Shown: positions 1 through 7,421 of the stretch, one piece after another | Layout: every line of letters starts with the position of its first letter | How positions within the stretch are numbered: position 1 is the first letter of the stretch | NCBI GenBank assembly: GCA_019236485.1 | Contig: JAFAIY010000058.1 | Coordinates: 1-26,876, forward strand | DNA from: Comamonas sp. | GTDB taxonomy: Bacteria; Pseudomonadota; Gammaproteobacteria; Burkholderiales; Burkholderiaceae_C | DNA length: 26,876 nucleotides | Direction of reading: 5' to 3' | Notes under the pieces: generated by a model | What the model was told of the DNA's origin: nothing | Databases searched by the model: none | What the model saw: the letters and a program-made list of their open reading frames with translations, nothing else | Translations under genes and position numbers: made by a program

Positions 1-804
1 AATGCGCCCAGCCTCTCGCCCAGCATCTTCGAGCGCGACGGCGACGTGGGCATTGCCTACGGCATGGGGCTGACCGCAGAGAAAGTGGCCCAGCAGTGGA
101 AGGTCTCGCGCGAAGCCCAGGACGCGTTTGCGCTGGAGTCGCACCGCCGCGCGATTGCGGCCCAGCAGGCCGGCGAGTTCCGCGACGAGATCACGCCCAT
201 CGAGGTGACGGACCGCACGCTGGACATGGCGCGCGGCGAGACCGTGGCGACGACGCGCACCGTGGATCTGGACGAGGGGCCGCGCCCCGATACCAGCCTC
301 GAAGGCCTGGCCAAGCTGCGCACTGTGTTCGCGGCACGCGGCTCGGTGACGGCGGGCAACAGTTCGCAGACCAGCGATGGCGCGGGGGCGCTGATCATCG
401 CCAGCGAAGCCGCCGTCAAGCGCTTCGGCCTCACGCCGCTGGCGCGCTTCGTCAGCTACGCGAGCAAGGGCGTGCCGCCATCCATCATGGGCATAGGCCC
501 GATCGAAGCCATCCCTGCGGCGCTGCGCTATGCGGGCCTGAAGCAGGAGGACATCGACTGGTACGAGCTCAACGAAGCTTTCGCGGCCCAGTCCCTGGCC
601 GTGGTGAACACCCTGGGGCTGGATCCGGCCAAGGTCAACCCCATGGGCGGTGCGATCGCCCTGGGCCACCCGCTGGGAGCCACGGGTGCCATCCGCGCCG
701 CCACCGTGGTGCATGCGCTGCGCCGCAAGCAGCTCAAGTACGGCATGGTCACCATGTGCGTGGGCATGGGCCAGGGCGCGGCCGGCATCTTCGAGCGCGT
801 CTGA
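1..804 (+). CDS. acetyl-CoA C-acyltransferase (thiolase), C-terminal part
   Basis: This is a thiolase truncated at its 5' end by the window edge; 267 residues remain of a family usually near 390-400. Thiolases cleave 3-ketoacyl-CoA to acetyl-CoA plus a shortened acyl-CoA, or condense two acyl-CoAs, in the cytoplasm. The visible part carries the NEAFAAQ motif (571-591), the GHPLG motif with the catalytic histidine (codon 667-669), and the C-terminal CVGMGQG loop with the second catalytic cysteine (codon 757-759). The N-terminal nucleophilic cysteine lies outside the window. The next gene starts 17 bp downstream, and the hydrolase, thioesterase and hydratase genes on the same strand suggest a beta-oxidation cluster. 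Whether it prefers acetoacetyl-CoA or longer chains cannot be read from this fragment. Confidence 0.95.
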   Translation, partial: NAPSLSPSIFERDGDVGIAYGMGLTAEKVAQQWKVSREAQDAFALESHRRAIAAQQAGEFRDEITPIEVTDRTLDMARGETVATTRTVDLDEGPRPDTSLEGLAKLRTVFAARGSVTAGNSSQTSDGAGALIIASEAAVKRFGLTPLARFVSYASKGVPPSIMGIGPIEAIPAALRYAGLKQEDIDWYELNEAFAAQSLAVVNTLGLDPAKVNPMGGAIALGHPLGATGAIRAATVVHALRRKQLKYGMVTMCVGMGQGAAGIFERV

Positions 805-821
805 GCGCCGCGGGGCAGTCC

Positions 822-1760
822 ATGCAAAGCAGCGAGCAGCCCGCGGTGCAATGGACGGAGATGGGCCTGCCCATCTCCGCCGGAGCCGGCCGCCTGGTGC
901 TGCGCCAATGCCAGCCCGCGACGGGGACGGCGCTGGCGCAGGTGGTCGTGGCCCCGGCCATGGGCGTGCTGCAAAGCTATTACCAGCAGTTCGCGAGCTG
1001 GCTGGCCGAGCAGGGCTATGGCGTGACCACCTTCGACTACCGCGGCCATGGCCTGTCGCTGCAGGGGCCGCTGCGACAGGCCCGAGCCGATCTGCTGGAC
1101 TGGGTGCAGGACTGCCAGCGGGTTGCCGAGCAGCTCAGGCAGCAGTTTCCGGACCAGGCCCTGATCTGGATAGGCCATAGCGTGGGCTCGCAGCTGCCGG
1201 GGCTGGCGCCGGGCGCACTGCCCATCAACGGCCTGCTGTCCGTGGGCAGCGGCAGCGGCTACTGGCGCGACAACGCGGCGCCGACCCGGCGTCTGGCAAG
1301 GCTGTTCTGGTGGGGCGTGGCGCCGCTGGTCACGGCTTTGTGCGGCGGCTTTCCGGGGCGCAAGCTGGGCATCATCGGCGACCTGCCCGGTGGCGTGCTC
1401 TGGCAATGGCGGCGCTGGTGCCTGAACCCCGACTACGGCATAGGTGCGGAAGGGCTCTGGGCCGCCGAGGCCTATGCGACGGCGCGCTATCCGCTGCATG
1501 CGCTGTACTTCGAAGACGACGAGATGATGTCGCTGGCCAGCGTGCAATCGCTGCTGGGCTGGTACAAGAACGCCCCGAGCCTGCTGGAGCGCGTGGACCC
1601 GGCGCTCGCCCCTTCGGGCCGCATAGGCCATATGGGGTATTTCCGAGAGGAAATGCGTGAGCTACTGTGGCGGCCGCTGTTGCCGCTGCTGCAGAGCTGG
1701 CGCCTGGGCGAGGGCGGCCCGGGCAAACCCTTGTTCGGGCCGCCAAAGTCACCTGCTTGA
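822..1760 (+). CDS. alpha/beta hydrolase
   Basis: A 312-residue soluble alpha/beta-fold hydrolase; the substrate is unknown, probably an ester or thioester. The core elements are visible: FDYRGHG at residues 71-77, the nucleophile elbow GHSVGSQ with serine 120, an acidic stretch near residue 230 (FEDDE) that can supply the aspartate, and GHMGYF with histidine 270 as the likely base. It resembles the uncharacterised predicted alpha/beta hydrolases of the COG4757 kind. The ATG at 822 is chosen because it lies 17 bp after the thiolase stop and gives a normal N-terminus; the frame stays open much further upstream only because of high GC. It is likely cotranscribed with the thiolase. The serine hydrolase class is secure; the biological role is not. 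Confidence 0.85.
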   Translation: MQSSEQPAVQWTEMGLPISAGAGRLVLRQCQPATGTALAQVVVAPAMGVLQSYYQQFASWLAEQGYGVTTFDYRGHGLSLQGPLRQARADLLDWVQDCQRVAEQLRQQFPDQALIWIGHSVGSQLPGLAPGALPINGLLSVGSGSGYWRDNAAPTRRLARLFWWGVAPLVTALCGGFPGRKLGIIGDLPGGVLWQWRRWCLNPDYGIGAEGLWAAEAYATARYPLHALYFEDDEMMSLASVQSLLGWYKNAPSLLERVDPALAPSGRIGHMGYFREEMRELLWRPLLPLLQSWRLGEGGPGKPLFGPPKSPA

Positions 1761-1797
1761 CGGCTTTTCTTCCCGGCTTTGCGCAACACTGAGATCC

Positions 1798-2631
1798 ATG
1801 AGCACAGACATCCATCCTCTTGATCGCGCCATCGCCCTGGTGTCCACGGGAGCGCCGGGCCGCTACCAGGCACAGGCCGCGCGGGATTACTGGAACATGG
1901 TGGGCCCCTATGGCGGCATCACGGCGGCCGCGCTGGTGCAGGCCATGCAGCAGCATCCGCAATGCCTGGGCGACCCCGTGTCCATCACCGTCAACTATGC
2001 GGCGGCCGTGGGCGCCGGGGCTTTCGAGATCGACGCCGACCCCGTGCGCACCAACCGCTCCACCCAGCACTGGCTGCTGACGGTGAGGCAGGCCGGCGAG
2101 GACGGCAGCATGCAGGTGGTGACCACGGCCACGGCCGTGACGGCGGTGCGCCGCCAGACCTGGAGCGCGACCGACGCCCCCATGCCCGATGTCAGGCCTG
2201 CCGCCGAGGTGCAGCGCGCACCGGCCCTGGTCGAGGCGGTGGAATGGCTCAAGCGCTACGAGATGCGCTTTGTGGATGGTGTTCTGCCCCCGCACAGCGA
2301 TGGCGCCGAGCGCGACAGCTGCACCCGGCTCTGGGTGAGGGACAATCCGCCGCGTCCGCTGGATTTCGCATCGCTGGCTGCGGTCGCCGATGTGTTCTAT
2401 CCGCGGGTATGGCTGCGCCGCGCCGCGCGCGTGCCGGCGGGCACGGTGTCCATCACCGTGTACTTCCACACGGGGCGTGACGAGCTGGCCGCCGTGGGCG
2501 AGAGTCCGCTGCTGGCGCAGGCGCGCGGGCAGGAGTTCCGCAACGGCTTTTTCGACCAGACGGCCCAGCTGTGGAGCGAATCCGGCCTGATGCTGGCCAC
2601 CAGCCATCAGATTGTTTATTACAAGGAATAG
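1798..2631 (+). CDS. acyl-CoA thioesterase family protein (double hotdog)
   Basis: A 277-residue protein that looks like a two-domain hotdog thioesterase (TesB-like/4HBT_3 type), expected to hydrolyse acyl-CoA to free acid and CoA. The N-terminal part contains the helix-start pattern WNMVGPYGGITAAALVQAM (about residues 32-50), typical of the first hotdog helix. The C-terminal half has strand-rich segments around VSITVYFHT and a final LATSHQIVYYKE, typical of the last strand of the second hotdog. The ATG at 1798 is chosen over an open frame reaching back to 1657 because upstream starts would overlap the hydrolase by about 100 bp. It sits between hydrolase and enoyl-CoA hydratase and is probably part of the same acyl-CoA operon. 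The exact acyl chain is unknown. Confidence 0.82.
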   Translation: MSTDIHPLDRAIALVSTGAPGRYQAQAARDYWNMVGPYGGITAAALVQAMQQHPQCLGDPVSITVNYAAAVGAGAFEIDADPVRTNRSTQHWLLTVRQAGEDGSMQVVTTATAVTAVRRQTWSATDAPMPDVRPAAEVQRAPALVEAVEWLKRYEMRFVDGVLPPHSDGAERDSCTRLWVRDNPPRPLDFASLAAVADVFYPRVWLRRAARVPAGTVSITVYFHTGRDELAAVGESPLLAQARGQEFRNGFFDQTAQLWSESGLMLATSHQIVYYKE

Positions 2632-2632
2632 G

Positions 2633-2651
2633 GCGCCGCGAGCGGCGCTTT
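2633..2651 (+). terminator. possible weak hairpin after thioesterase gene
   Basis: Directly after the stop codon the arms GCGCCG and CGGCGC form a six-pair GC stem with a four-base loop, followed by only TTT. The hairpin is clear but the T tract is too short for a confident terminator. It may attenuate transcription into the enoyl-CoA hydratase gene or protect the upstream mRNA 3' end. Confidence 0.35.
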
Positions 2652-2677
2652 CAGATTCACCCTAACCAGGCAAGACC

Positions 2678-3463
2678 ATGAGCGAAACCCAGGACATTCT
2701 GGTGCACACCGAAGACGGCGTGCGCACCATCACCTTCAACCGTGTGGACAAGAAGAACTCCATCACCGAGGCCATGTACACCCAGATGGCGGATGCGCTG
2801 GCCTCGGCCAAGGCCGATGCGGCCGTGCGGGTGGTGGTGTTCCAGGGCGATGTCGCCATCTTCAGCGCCGGCAACGATATTGCCGACTTTCTCAAGCAGG
2901 CGGCCACGCCCGGCGCCATGGGCGGCGATGCGCCGGTATGGCGTTTCCTGCAGGAAATCTCGGCCTTTCCCAAGCCGCTGATCGCTGCGGTCTGCGGCCC
3001 GGCCGTGGGCATAGGCACCACGCTGCTGCTGCACTGCGATCTGGTCTACGCGGGCGACAACGCGGCCTTCTCCCTGCCTTTCATCAACCTCGGCGTCTGC
3101 CCCGAGGCCGCCTCCAGCCTGCTGCTGCCGCAGATGCTGGGCTATCACCGCGCGGCCGAGGCGCTGCTGCTGGGCGAGCCCTTCATGGCCGAGGCCGCGC
3201 TCGAGGTGGGCCTGGTCAACCGCGTGGTGCCGCCCAGCGAATGCAATGCGCTGGCTCAGGCCCAGGCCAAGAAGCTGGCGCGCAAGCCCCTGTCCTCGCT
3301 GATGGAAACCAAGCGTTTGATGAAGGGCGGCCAGGCCAGGGCCGTGGGCGAGCGCATCGCGGAAGAGGGTGCGGTCTTCGCACGCATGCTGCGCGAACCC
3401 GCGGCCAAGGAAGCGCTGACCGCATTCATGGAAAAACGGCACCCAGACTTCAGCAAGTGCTGA
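2678..3463 (+). CDS. enoyl-CoA hydratase/isomerase family protein
   Basis: A 261-residue crotonase-fold enzyme of normal family length. Crotonases add water to, or isomerise, enoyl-CoA in beta-oxidation and related pathways. The first oxyanion-hole segment is FSAGNDIADF (about residues 65-74), where isomerase-like members also carry AGxDxxx. The second is CGPAVGIGTTLLLHCD (about residues 106-121). The catalytic-glutamate position is filled in LGVCPEAASSLL, with no second glutamate at the usual hydratase position, which favours an isomerase/PaaG-like or unspecialised activity; this is inference. The C-terminus ends in KRHPDFSKC. Uniquely, the DNA for that tail occurs again 76 bp downstream (see repeats). 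The ATG at 2678 follows the upstream thioesterase by 46 bp. Confidence 0.9.
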   Translation: MSETQDILVHTEDGVRTITFNRVDKKNSITEAMYTQMADALASAKADAAVRVVVFQGDVAIFSAGNDIADFLKQAATPGAMGGDAPVWRFLQEISAFPKPLIAAVCGPAVGIGTTLLLHCDLVYAGDNAAFSLPFINLGVCPEAASSLLLPQMLGYHRAAEALLLGEPFMAEAALEVGLVNRVVPPSECNALAQAQAKKLARKPLSSLMETKRLMKGGQARAVGERIAEEGAVFARMLREPAAKEALTAFMEKRHPDFSKC

Positions 3464-3469
3464 AGGCTG
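3432..3469 (+). repeat. 3'-end repeat of enoyl-CoA hydratase, copy 1
   Basis: This 38-nt segment covers the last codons and stop of the hydratase gene. It matches 3508-3545 at 35 of 38 positions, with a 76-bp period. It is the coding copy. Confidence 0.9.
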
Positions 3470-3507
3470 AGCAGCAACACGAGCGCAGCGAGGGGGCGGG
3501 TTTCAGC

Positions 3508-3545
3508 AAAAACGGCACCCGGACTTCAGCCAGTGCTGCAGGCTG
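3508..3545 (+). repeat. 3'-end repeat of enoyl-CoA hydratase, copy 2 (gene remnant)
   Basis: This is a second, noncoding copy of the hydratase tail; read in the matching frame it spells KRHPDFSQC. The stop triplet of copy 1 (TGA) is TGC here. Weak similarity continues a few dozen bases further, with GAGCGC-nn-GAG blocks at about 3481 and 3561. The simplest reading is a leftover 3' end of a tandem paralogous hydratase removed by recombination; a local duplication is the alternative. Confidence 0.75.
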
Positions 3546-3596
3546 CCGCGCCGGCGGCGCGAGCGCATTGAGTTGACCGCGCCAAGCGTGGCGCGC

Positions 3597-3625
3597 GCAC
3601 CGGGGGCCGGCGTCTGCCCCGGTGC
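3597..3625 (+). promoter_or_regulatory. hairpin just upstream of thioesterase start
   Basis: Nine-base arms GCACCGGGG (3597-3605) and CCCCGGTGC (3617-3625) flank an 11-nt loop. The hairpin ends 15 bp before the ATG at 3641 and has no T tract, so it is more likely a 5'-leader structure or degraded terminator than an active intrinsic terminator. Confidence 0.4.
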
Positions 3626-3640
3626 TTCTCGAGCAGGTTT

Positions 3641-4153
3641 ATGACATCCCAAACTCCCCAGTCCCGTAAAGAGGCCCAGGCTGCGGCCGAGGCCGTGCAG
3701 TTCGAGCCAGAGTTCATCGCCGGTCTGCGCGAGATTTTCGAGCGGCGCGTGGCCTTCAACCAGACCATAGGGCTCAAGATCGGCGAGATCACGCCCACGC
3801 TGGTGCAAGGCCATCTGGCCATGCGTCCCGAGCTGATCGGACATGCGGCCTACGAGCGCATCCATGGCGGCGTGATCAGCGCGGGGCTGGATTCCATGGG
3901 CGGGCTGGCCGTGATGGCGGCGATTGCGGCGCGCCATATGGACGACTCGCCCATGCAGCGCCTGCACCGCTTTTCGCGGCTGGGCACCATAGACCTGCGC
4001 GTGGACTATATGCGTCCCGGCATAGGCCAGGAATTCCTGCTCACCGCCAAGGTGATCCGCCTGGGCTCGCGCGTGGCCAATACCCAGATGGAGTTCCTGT
4101 CCGCCGATGGCGAGTTGCTGTCCACGGGCACGGCGGCCTATATCGTCTCCTGA
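3641..4153 (+). CDS. PaaI-like hotdog thioesterase
   Basis: A 170-residue single-hotdog protein of the PaaI/YigI type, expected to hydrolyse acyl- or aryl-CoA thioesters in the cytoplasm as a homotetramer. The hotdog helix carries HGGVISAGLDSMGGLAVMA (about residues 75-93), where the HGG is the family hallmark and the aspartate in LDSMGG is in the usual catalytic position. IDLRVDYMRPG follows as the central strand, then the terminal strand GTAAYIVS. The extra N-terminal helix of about 45 residues is longer than minimal PaaI but common in this group. It follows the hydratase by 177 bp, a gap that holds the duplicated hydratase tail and a hairpin, so it may have its own promoter. Class well supported; substrate unknown. 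Confidence 0.85.
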   Translation: MTSQTPQSRKEAQAAAEAVQFEPEFIAGLREIFERRVAFNQTIGLKIGEITPTLVQGHLAMRPELIGHAAYERIHGGVISAGLDSMGGLAVMAAIAARHMDDSPMQRLHRFSRLGTIDLRVDYMRPGIGQEFLLTAKVIRLGSRVANTQMEFLSADGELLSTGTAAYIVS

Positions 4154-4334
4154 AATAAGAGCGCCCGGCGCTTTCTGCTTCTGGGCTGGCGGCGCAAATG
4201 CTGCCAGATCCTTCATTTTGTGAGTTCAGGCAATGCCTGCAAGTAGTTGAAACTTGTGAAAGCTTTGCTTACCGATATTGCGAGATGGCGGCAAATGTAG
4301 TCGCCGGCACTGCCTAGGATACGGTTTTTCTGAC

Positions 4335-4340
4335 AAGGAG
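4335..4340 (+). promoter_or_regulatory. ribosome binding site deciding the bactofilin start
   Basis: AAGGAG lies nine bases before the ATG at 4350. The frame is open back to 4278, but no comparable site precedes the earlier start, so 4350 is preferred. Confidence 0.75.
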
Positions 4341-4349
4341 ATTCCTGCA

Positions 4350-4931
4350 ATGGCTGTGCAAAACCCGTTCTTTGGCAAGCGCGATAGCGACAGTTTTTCT
4401 TCCCGCAATTCCATGACGGGGTCGTCCGCAGGCAGTGCCGGCACGGGCAGCAATCTGGGCAGTTCCTTGAGCGGCAGCGTCTCGTCTTCCCCGAGCTCGC
4501 TGCGCGCCACGACGCCGCCGGCCGCACCCGCACCCTCGTCCGAAGGTGCGGGCGGCAGCAAGCTCACCGTGGGGCCGAACATCAAGCTCAAGGGCGTGGA
4601 AATCACCGACTGCGACACCCTGGTGGTGGAGGGCACGGTGGAGGCCACCATGAATTCGCGCGTCATCAAGATCGCGGAGCACGGCGCTTTTCACGGCACG
4701 GCGGAGATCGACATTGCCGAGATCCACGGCAAGTTCGACGGCACGCTCACCGTGCGCGAGAAACTGGTGATCTACGGCTCGGGCAAGGTCAGCGGCAAGA
4801 TCCGCTATGGCAAGGTGGTGATCGAGGAAGGTGGCGAGCTTACGGGGCAGATCGAGGCGGGCAGGGTGACCGGCAGCGCCTCGGCGGGCAAGGCCGCGAG
4901 CGGCACGGAGAGCGTCTCCGTCGGCATCTGA
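4350..4931 (+). CDS. bactofilin (polymer-forming cytoskeletal protein)
   Basis: A 193-residue bactofilin. These proteins self-polymerise without nucleotide into filaments that locate cell-wall or polar machinery at the inner face of the membrane. The N-terminal 70 residues are low-complexity and rich in Ser, Gly, Ala and Thr, the usual flexible tail. From about residue 72 comes the right-handed beta-helix with six-residue repeats (VGPNIKLKGVEI, LVVEGTVEATM, HGAFHGTAEIDIAEIHGKFDGTLTV, LVIYGSGKVSGKIRYGKVVIEEGGELTGQIE). A short polar tail ends the protein. The upstream 196 bp contain two short inverted repeats (4227-4239 and 4240-4256) but no convincing promoter. The gene ends in a strong bidirectional terminator and is probably monocistronic. 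No partner peptidase (M23) gene is visible nearby. Confidence 0.9.
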   Translation: MAVQNPFFGKRDSDSFSSRNSMTGSSAGSAGTGSNLGSSLSGSVSSSPSSLRATTPPAAPAPSSEGAGGSKLTVGPNIKLKGVEITDCDTLVVEGTVEATMNSRVIKIAEHGAFHGTAEIDIAEIHGKFDGTLTVREKLVIYGSGKVSGKIRYGKVVIEEGGELTGQIEAGRVTGSASAGKAASGTESVSVGI

Positions 4932-4947
4932 GTCTCTCCAGCACAGG

Positions 4948-4984
4948 CCATGAAAAAAGCGACCCATGGTCGCTTTTTTCATGG
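4948..4984. terminator. bidirectional intrinsic terminator
   Basis: A perfect 17-bp inverted repeat with a 3-nt loop (4965-4967) lies between the convergent bactofilin and thioesterase genes. Each arm contains a six-base A/T run, so either strand yields a GC core (GCGACC) followed by a U tract. It should terminate both genes. Confidence 0.92.
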
Positions 4985-4996
4985 CGGCTGCGGGCC

Positions 4997-5458
4997 TCAG
5001 CTCTTCAGGGCCTGTGCCGCGATCTTCTCGCGCCAGGCACGGGTCTGCTCGGTATCCGGCAGGGCCTGGGGCTTGCCCGTGGCATCTATGGCCACATAGG
5101 TCAGGCGCGCTTCCGTGACCTTCACATACTTGCCCTGGTCCGAGAAGCGCTCCGCAAACACCTCCACGTCCACGGCCACCGAGGTACGGCCCACATGCTG
5201 GACGCCGGCATAGAACGACAGAATGTCGCCCACGCGCACGGGCTGCTTGAAGATGAACTCGTTGACGGCCACCGTCACCATGCGCGTGTGGCTGATGCGC
5301 TGGGGCAGGACGGAGCCGGCCAGGTCCACCTGAGCCATGACCCAGCCGCCGAAGATGTCGCCGTTGGCGTTGACATCGGCCGGCATGGGGACGACTTTGA
5401 GAACCAGTTCCTTGTCTTCGGGCAAAGGCTGGGAGGGAAGGTCTGGACGAGGTGGCAT
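4997..5458 (-). CDS. YciA-type acyl-CoA thioesterase
   Basis: A 153-residue hotdog thioesterase of the YciA/cytosolic acyl-CoA hydrolase group, which hydrolyses a broad range of acyl-CoAs. Visible hallmarks are LVLKVVPMPADVNANGDIFGGWVMAQVD near the N-terminus, with the conserved N-x-x-G-D-IFGGW pattern and catalytic aspartate, then VNEFIFKQPVRVGD and VTEARLTYVAID. The first ATG (5456-5458) is used; a GTG two codons upstream (5464) is also possible. No good Shine-Dalgarno precedes either. The start lies only 41 bp from the divergent exporter ATG, so promoters must be very compact or overlap coding sequence. It converges on bactofilin across the shared terminator. The family is confident; the exact start is not. 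Confidence 0.88.
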   Translation of the reverse strand: MPPRPDLPSQPLPEDKELVLKVVPMPADVNANGDIFGGWVMAQVDLAGSVLPQRISHTRMVTVAVNEFIFKQPVRVGDILSFYAGVQHVGRTSVAVDVEVFAERFSDQGKYVKVTEARLTYVAIDATGKPQALPDTEQTRAWREKIAAQALKS

Positions 5459-5499
5459 TGGCACAATGGGAGAAAACAGAACTTCCCGAATTGTCCCAA

Positions 5500-7332
5500 A
5501 TGCGCCGTGATAGTGGTTCCTCTAAGGATTTACCCTTAATCTCAACATCGACTTCCCAGGACTGGAGCGCGCTCAGGCGCCTGCTGCCCTATCTCTGGGA
5601 GTACAAGTGGCGCGTGCTGGCGGCCCTGCTGTTCATGGTGGGCGCCAAGCTGGCCAATGTGGGCGTGCCGGTGCTGCTCAAGCATCTGGTCGATGCGCTG
5701 GACATCAAGGCCGGCCAGGTGCAGGCGCTGCTGGTGGTGCCGGTAAGCCTGCTGCTGGCCTACGGGCTGCTGCGCGTTTCCTCGACCCTGTTCACCGAGC
5801 TGCGCGATCTGGTCTTTGCCAAGGCCACGCAGGGGGCGTCGCGCTCGATCGCGCTATCGACCTTCGAGCATCTGCATGCTTTGAGCCTGCGCTTCCATCT
5901 GGAGCGCCAGACCGGCGGCATGACGCGCGACATAGAGCGCGGCGTGCGCAGCACCGAGTCTCTGATTTCGTATTCGCTGTATTCCATACTGCCCACGCTG
6001 ATCGAAATGGGTCTGGTGCTGGGCATTCTGGCGCTGCGCTTCGACGTCTGGTTTGCGCTCATCACGCTGGCGGCCCTGGTCTTCTACATCGCTTTCACGG
6101 TGACGGTGACCGAGTGGCGCACGCGCTTCAGAAAGGAAGCCAATGCCCAGGAGTCCGCGGCCCATACCAAGGCCATAGATTCGCTGCTCAATTACGAAAC
6201 CGTCAAATACTTCAACAACGAGAAGTTCGAGGCCGAGCGCTACGACGAAAACCTCGAAAAGCTGCGCCGCGTGCGGCTCAAGAGCCAGACCACGCTGTCC
6301 ATGCTCAACTGCGGCCAGCAGCTCATCATCGGCGCGGCGCTGGTGGCCATACTCTGGCGCGCCACCCAGGGCGTGGTCGATGGACGTTTGACGCTGGGCG
6401 ATCTGGTCATGATCAATGCCTTCATGATCCAGCTCTATATCCCGCTGAATTTCCTGGGCGTGATCTACCGCGAGATCAAGCAAAGTCTCGCCGATCTGGA
6501 ACGCATGTTCACGCTCATGGACAAGGAGCGCGAAGTGGCCGATGTGCCCGGCGCCCAGCCCCTGCATACCGGCAACCGGCCGCCCGAAGTGCGCTTCGAG
6601 CATGTGCAGTTTGCCTATGACCCGGCGCGGCCGATTCTGCACGATGTGAGCTTCACGATTCCCGCGGGCAAGACCGTGGCCGTGGTCGGCCCATCGGGCT
6701 CGGGCAAGAGCACGCTGGCACGGCTGCTGTTCCGCTTCTACGACGTGCAGAGCGGCCAGGTGCGCATCGCGGGCCAGGACATCCGCAGCGTGACCCAGGC
6801 CAGCGTGCGCGCCGCCGTGGGCATAGTGCCGCAGGACACGGTGCTGTTCAACGACACGGTGGAATACAACATTGCCTACGGCCAGCCCGGCGCCTCGCAC
6901 GAGCAGGTGGTGGCCGCGGCCAGGGCGGCGCGCATCCATGACTTCATCGAGGCCACGCCCCAGGGCTATGCGACGCGCGTGGGCGAGCGCGGCCTCAAGC
7001 TATCGGGCGGCGAAAAGCAGCGTGTGGCGATTGCGCGCACCCTGCTCAAGAACCCGCCGATACTGATCTTCGACGAGGCCACCTCGGCGCTGGATTCGGC
7101 CAACGAGCGCGCCATCCAGAACGAGCTGCGCAGCGCCGCCCAGGGCAAGACCTCGCTGGTGATTGCGCACCGCCTGTCCACCGTGGTCGAGGCCCATGAA
7201 ATCCTGGTCATGGAGGGCGGCCGCATCATCGAGCGCGGCACGCACGAGGCCTTGCTGGCCGCGGGCGGGCGCTATGCGCAGATGTGGAATCTGCAGCTCA
7301 ATCAGCCCGAGACGCTGGCCGAGACCGAGTAG
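5500..7332 (+). CDS. ABC exporter, fused permease/ATPase, Atm1/HMT type
   Basis: A 610-residue half-transporter with an N-terminal transmembrane domain (six helices, about residues 30-320) and a C-terminal ATPase. The TM-domain signature LNYETVKYFNNEKFEAERYD is characteristic of the Atm1/ABCB7/HMT1 group, which exports glutathione-linked or metal-thiol compounds and supports metal tolerance. ATPase motifs are complete: Walker [10 protein letters not shown] (about residue 397), Q-loop VPQDTVLF, signature LSGGEKQR (about 501), Walker B ILIFDEATSALD (about 522) and H-loop IAHRLST. The protein functions as a homodimer in the inner membrane. ATG 5500 is chosen because the longer form begins at a GTG (5452) overlapping the divergent thioesterase gene. 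It is followed by an intrinsic terminator and so is likely monocistronic. Confidence 0.9.
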   Translation: MRRDSGSSKDLPLISTSTSQDWSALRRLLPYLWEYKWRVLAALLFMVGAKLANVGVPVLLKHLVDALDIKAGQVQALLVVPVSLLLAYGLLRVSSTLFTELRDLVFAKATQGASRSIALSTFEHLHALSLRFHLERQTGGMTRDIERGVRSTESLISYSLYSILPTLIEMGLVLGILALRFDVWFALITLAALVFYIAFTVTVTEWRTRFRKEANAQESAAHTKAIDSLLNYETVKYFNNEKFEAERYDENLEKLRRVRLKSQTTLSMLNCGQQLIIGAALVAILWRATQGVVDGRLTLGDLVMINAFMIQLYIPLNFLGVIYREIKQSLADLERMFTLMDKEREVADVPGAQPLHTGNRPPEVRFEHVQFAYDPARPILHDVSFTIPAGKTVAVVGPSGSGKSTLARLLFRFYDVQSGQVRIAGQDIRSVTQASVRAAVGIVPQDTVLFNDTVEYNIAYGQPGASHEQVVAAARAARIHDFIEATPQGYATRVGERGLKLSGGEKQRVAIARTLLKNPPILIFDEATSALDSANERAIQNELRSAAQGKTSLVIAHRLSTVVEAHEILVMEGGRIIERGTHEALLAAGGRYAQMWNLQLNQPETLAETE

Positions 7333-7350
7333 CCAGCACTGCTTCTGCAA

Positions 7351-7375
7351 GCCGCCTCCCGGGGCGGCTTTTTTT
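7351..7375 (+). terminator. intrinsic terminator after ABC exporter
   Basis: Arms GCCGCC (7351-7356) and GGCGGC (7363-7368), with a short loop, are followed directly by seven T residues (7369-7375). It lies 19 bp after the exporter stop codon. Confidence 0.9.
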
Positions 7376-7393
7376 CGCCCCTGCATTGCTGAT

Positions 7394-7403
7394 ATGTATA
7401 CAT
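7394..7403. promoter_or_regulatory. candidate VanR operator O1 (ATGTATACAT)
   Basis: A perfect 10-bp palindrome, identical to a second copy at 7458-7467 with 64 bp between centres, about six helical turns. It lies upstream of the candidate -35 of the GntR gene. GntR/FCD regulators typically bind short GT-x-AC palindromes, so autoregulation is inferred. Confidence 0.65.
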
Positions 7404-7421
7404 TTAGATAGGTGTTTTCCC

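Noticed and set aside
5452..5499. GTG-initiated N-terminal extension of the ABC exporter
   Set aside because: Would overlap the divergent thioesterase start; the first ATG at 5500 gives the usual exporter length.
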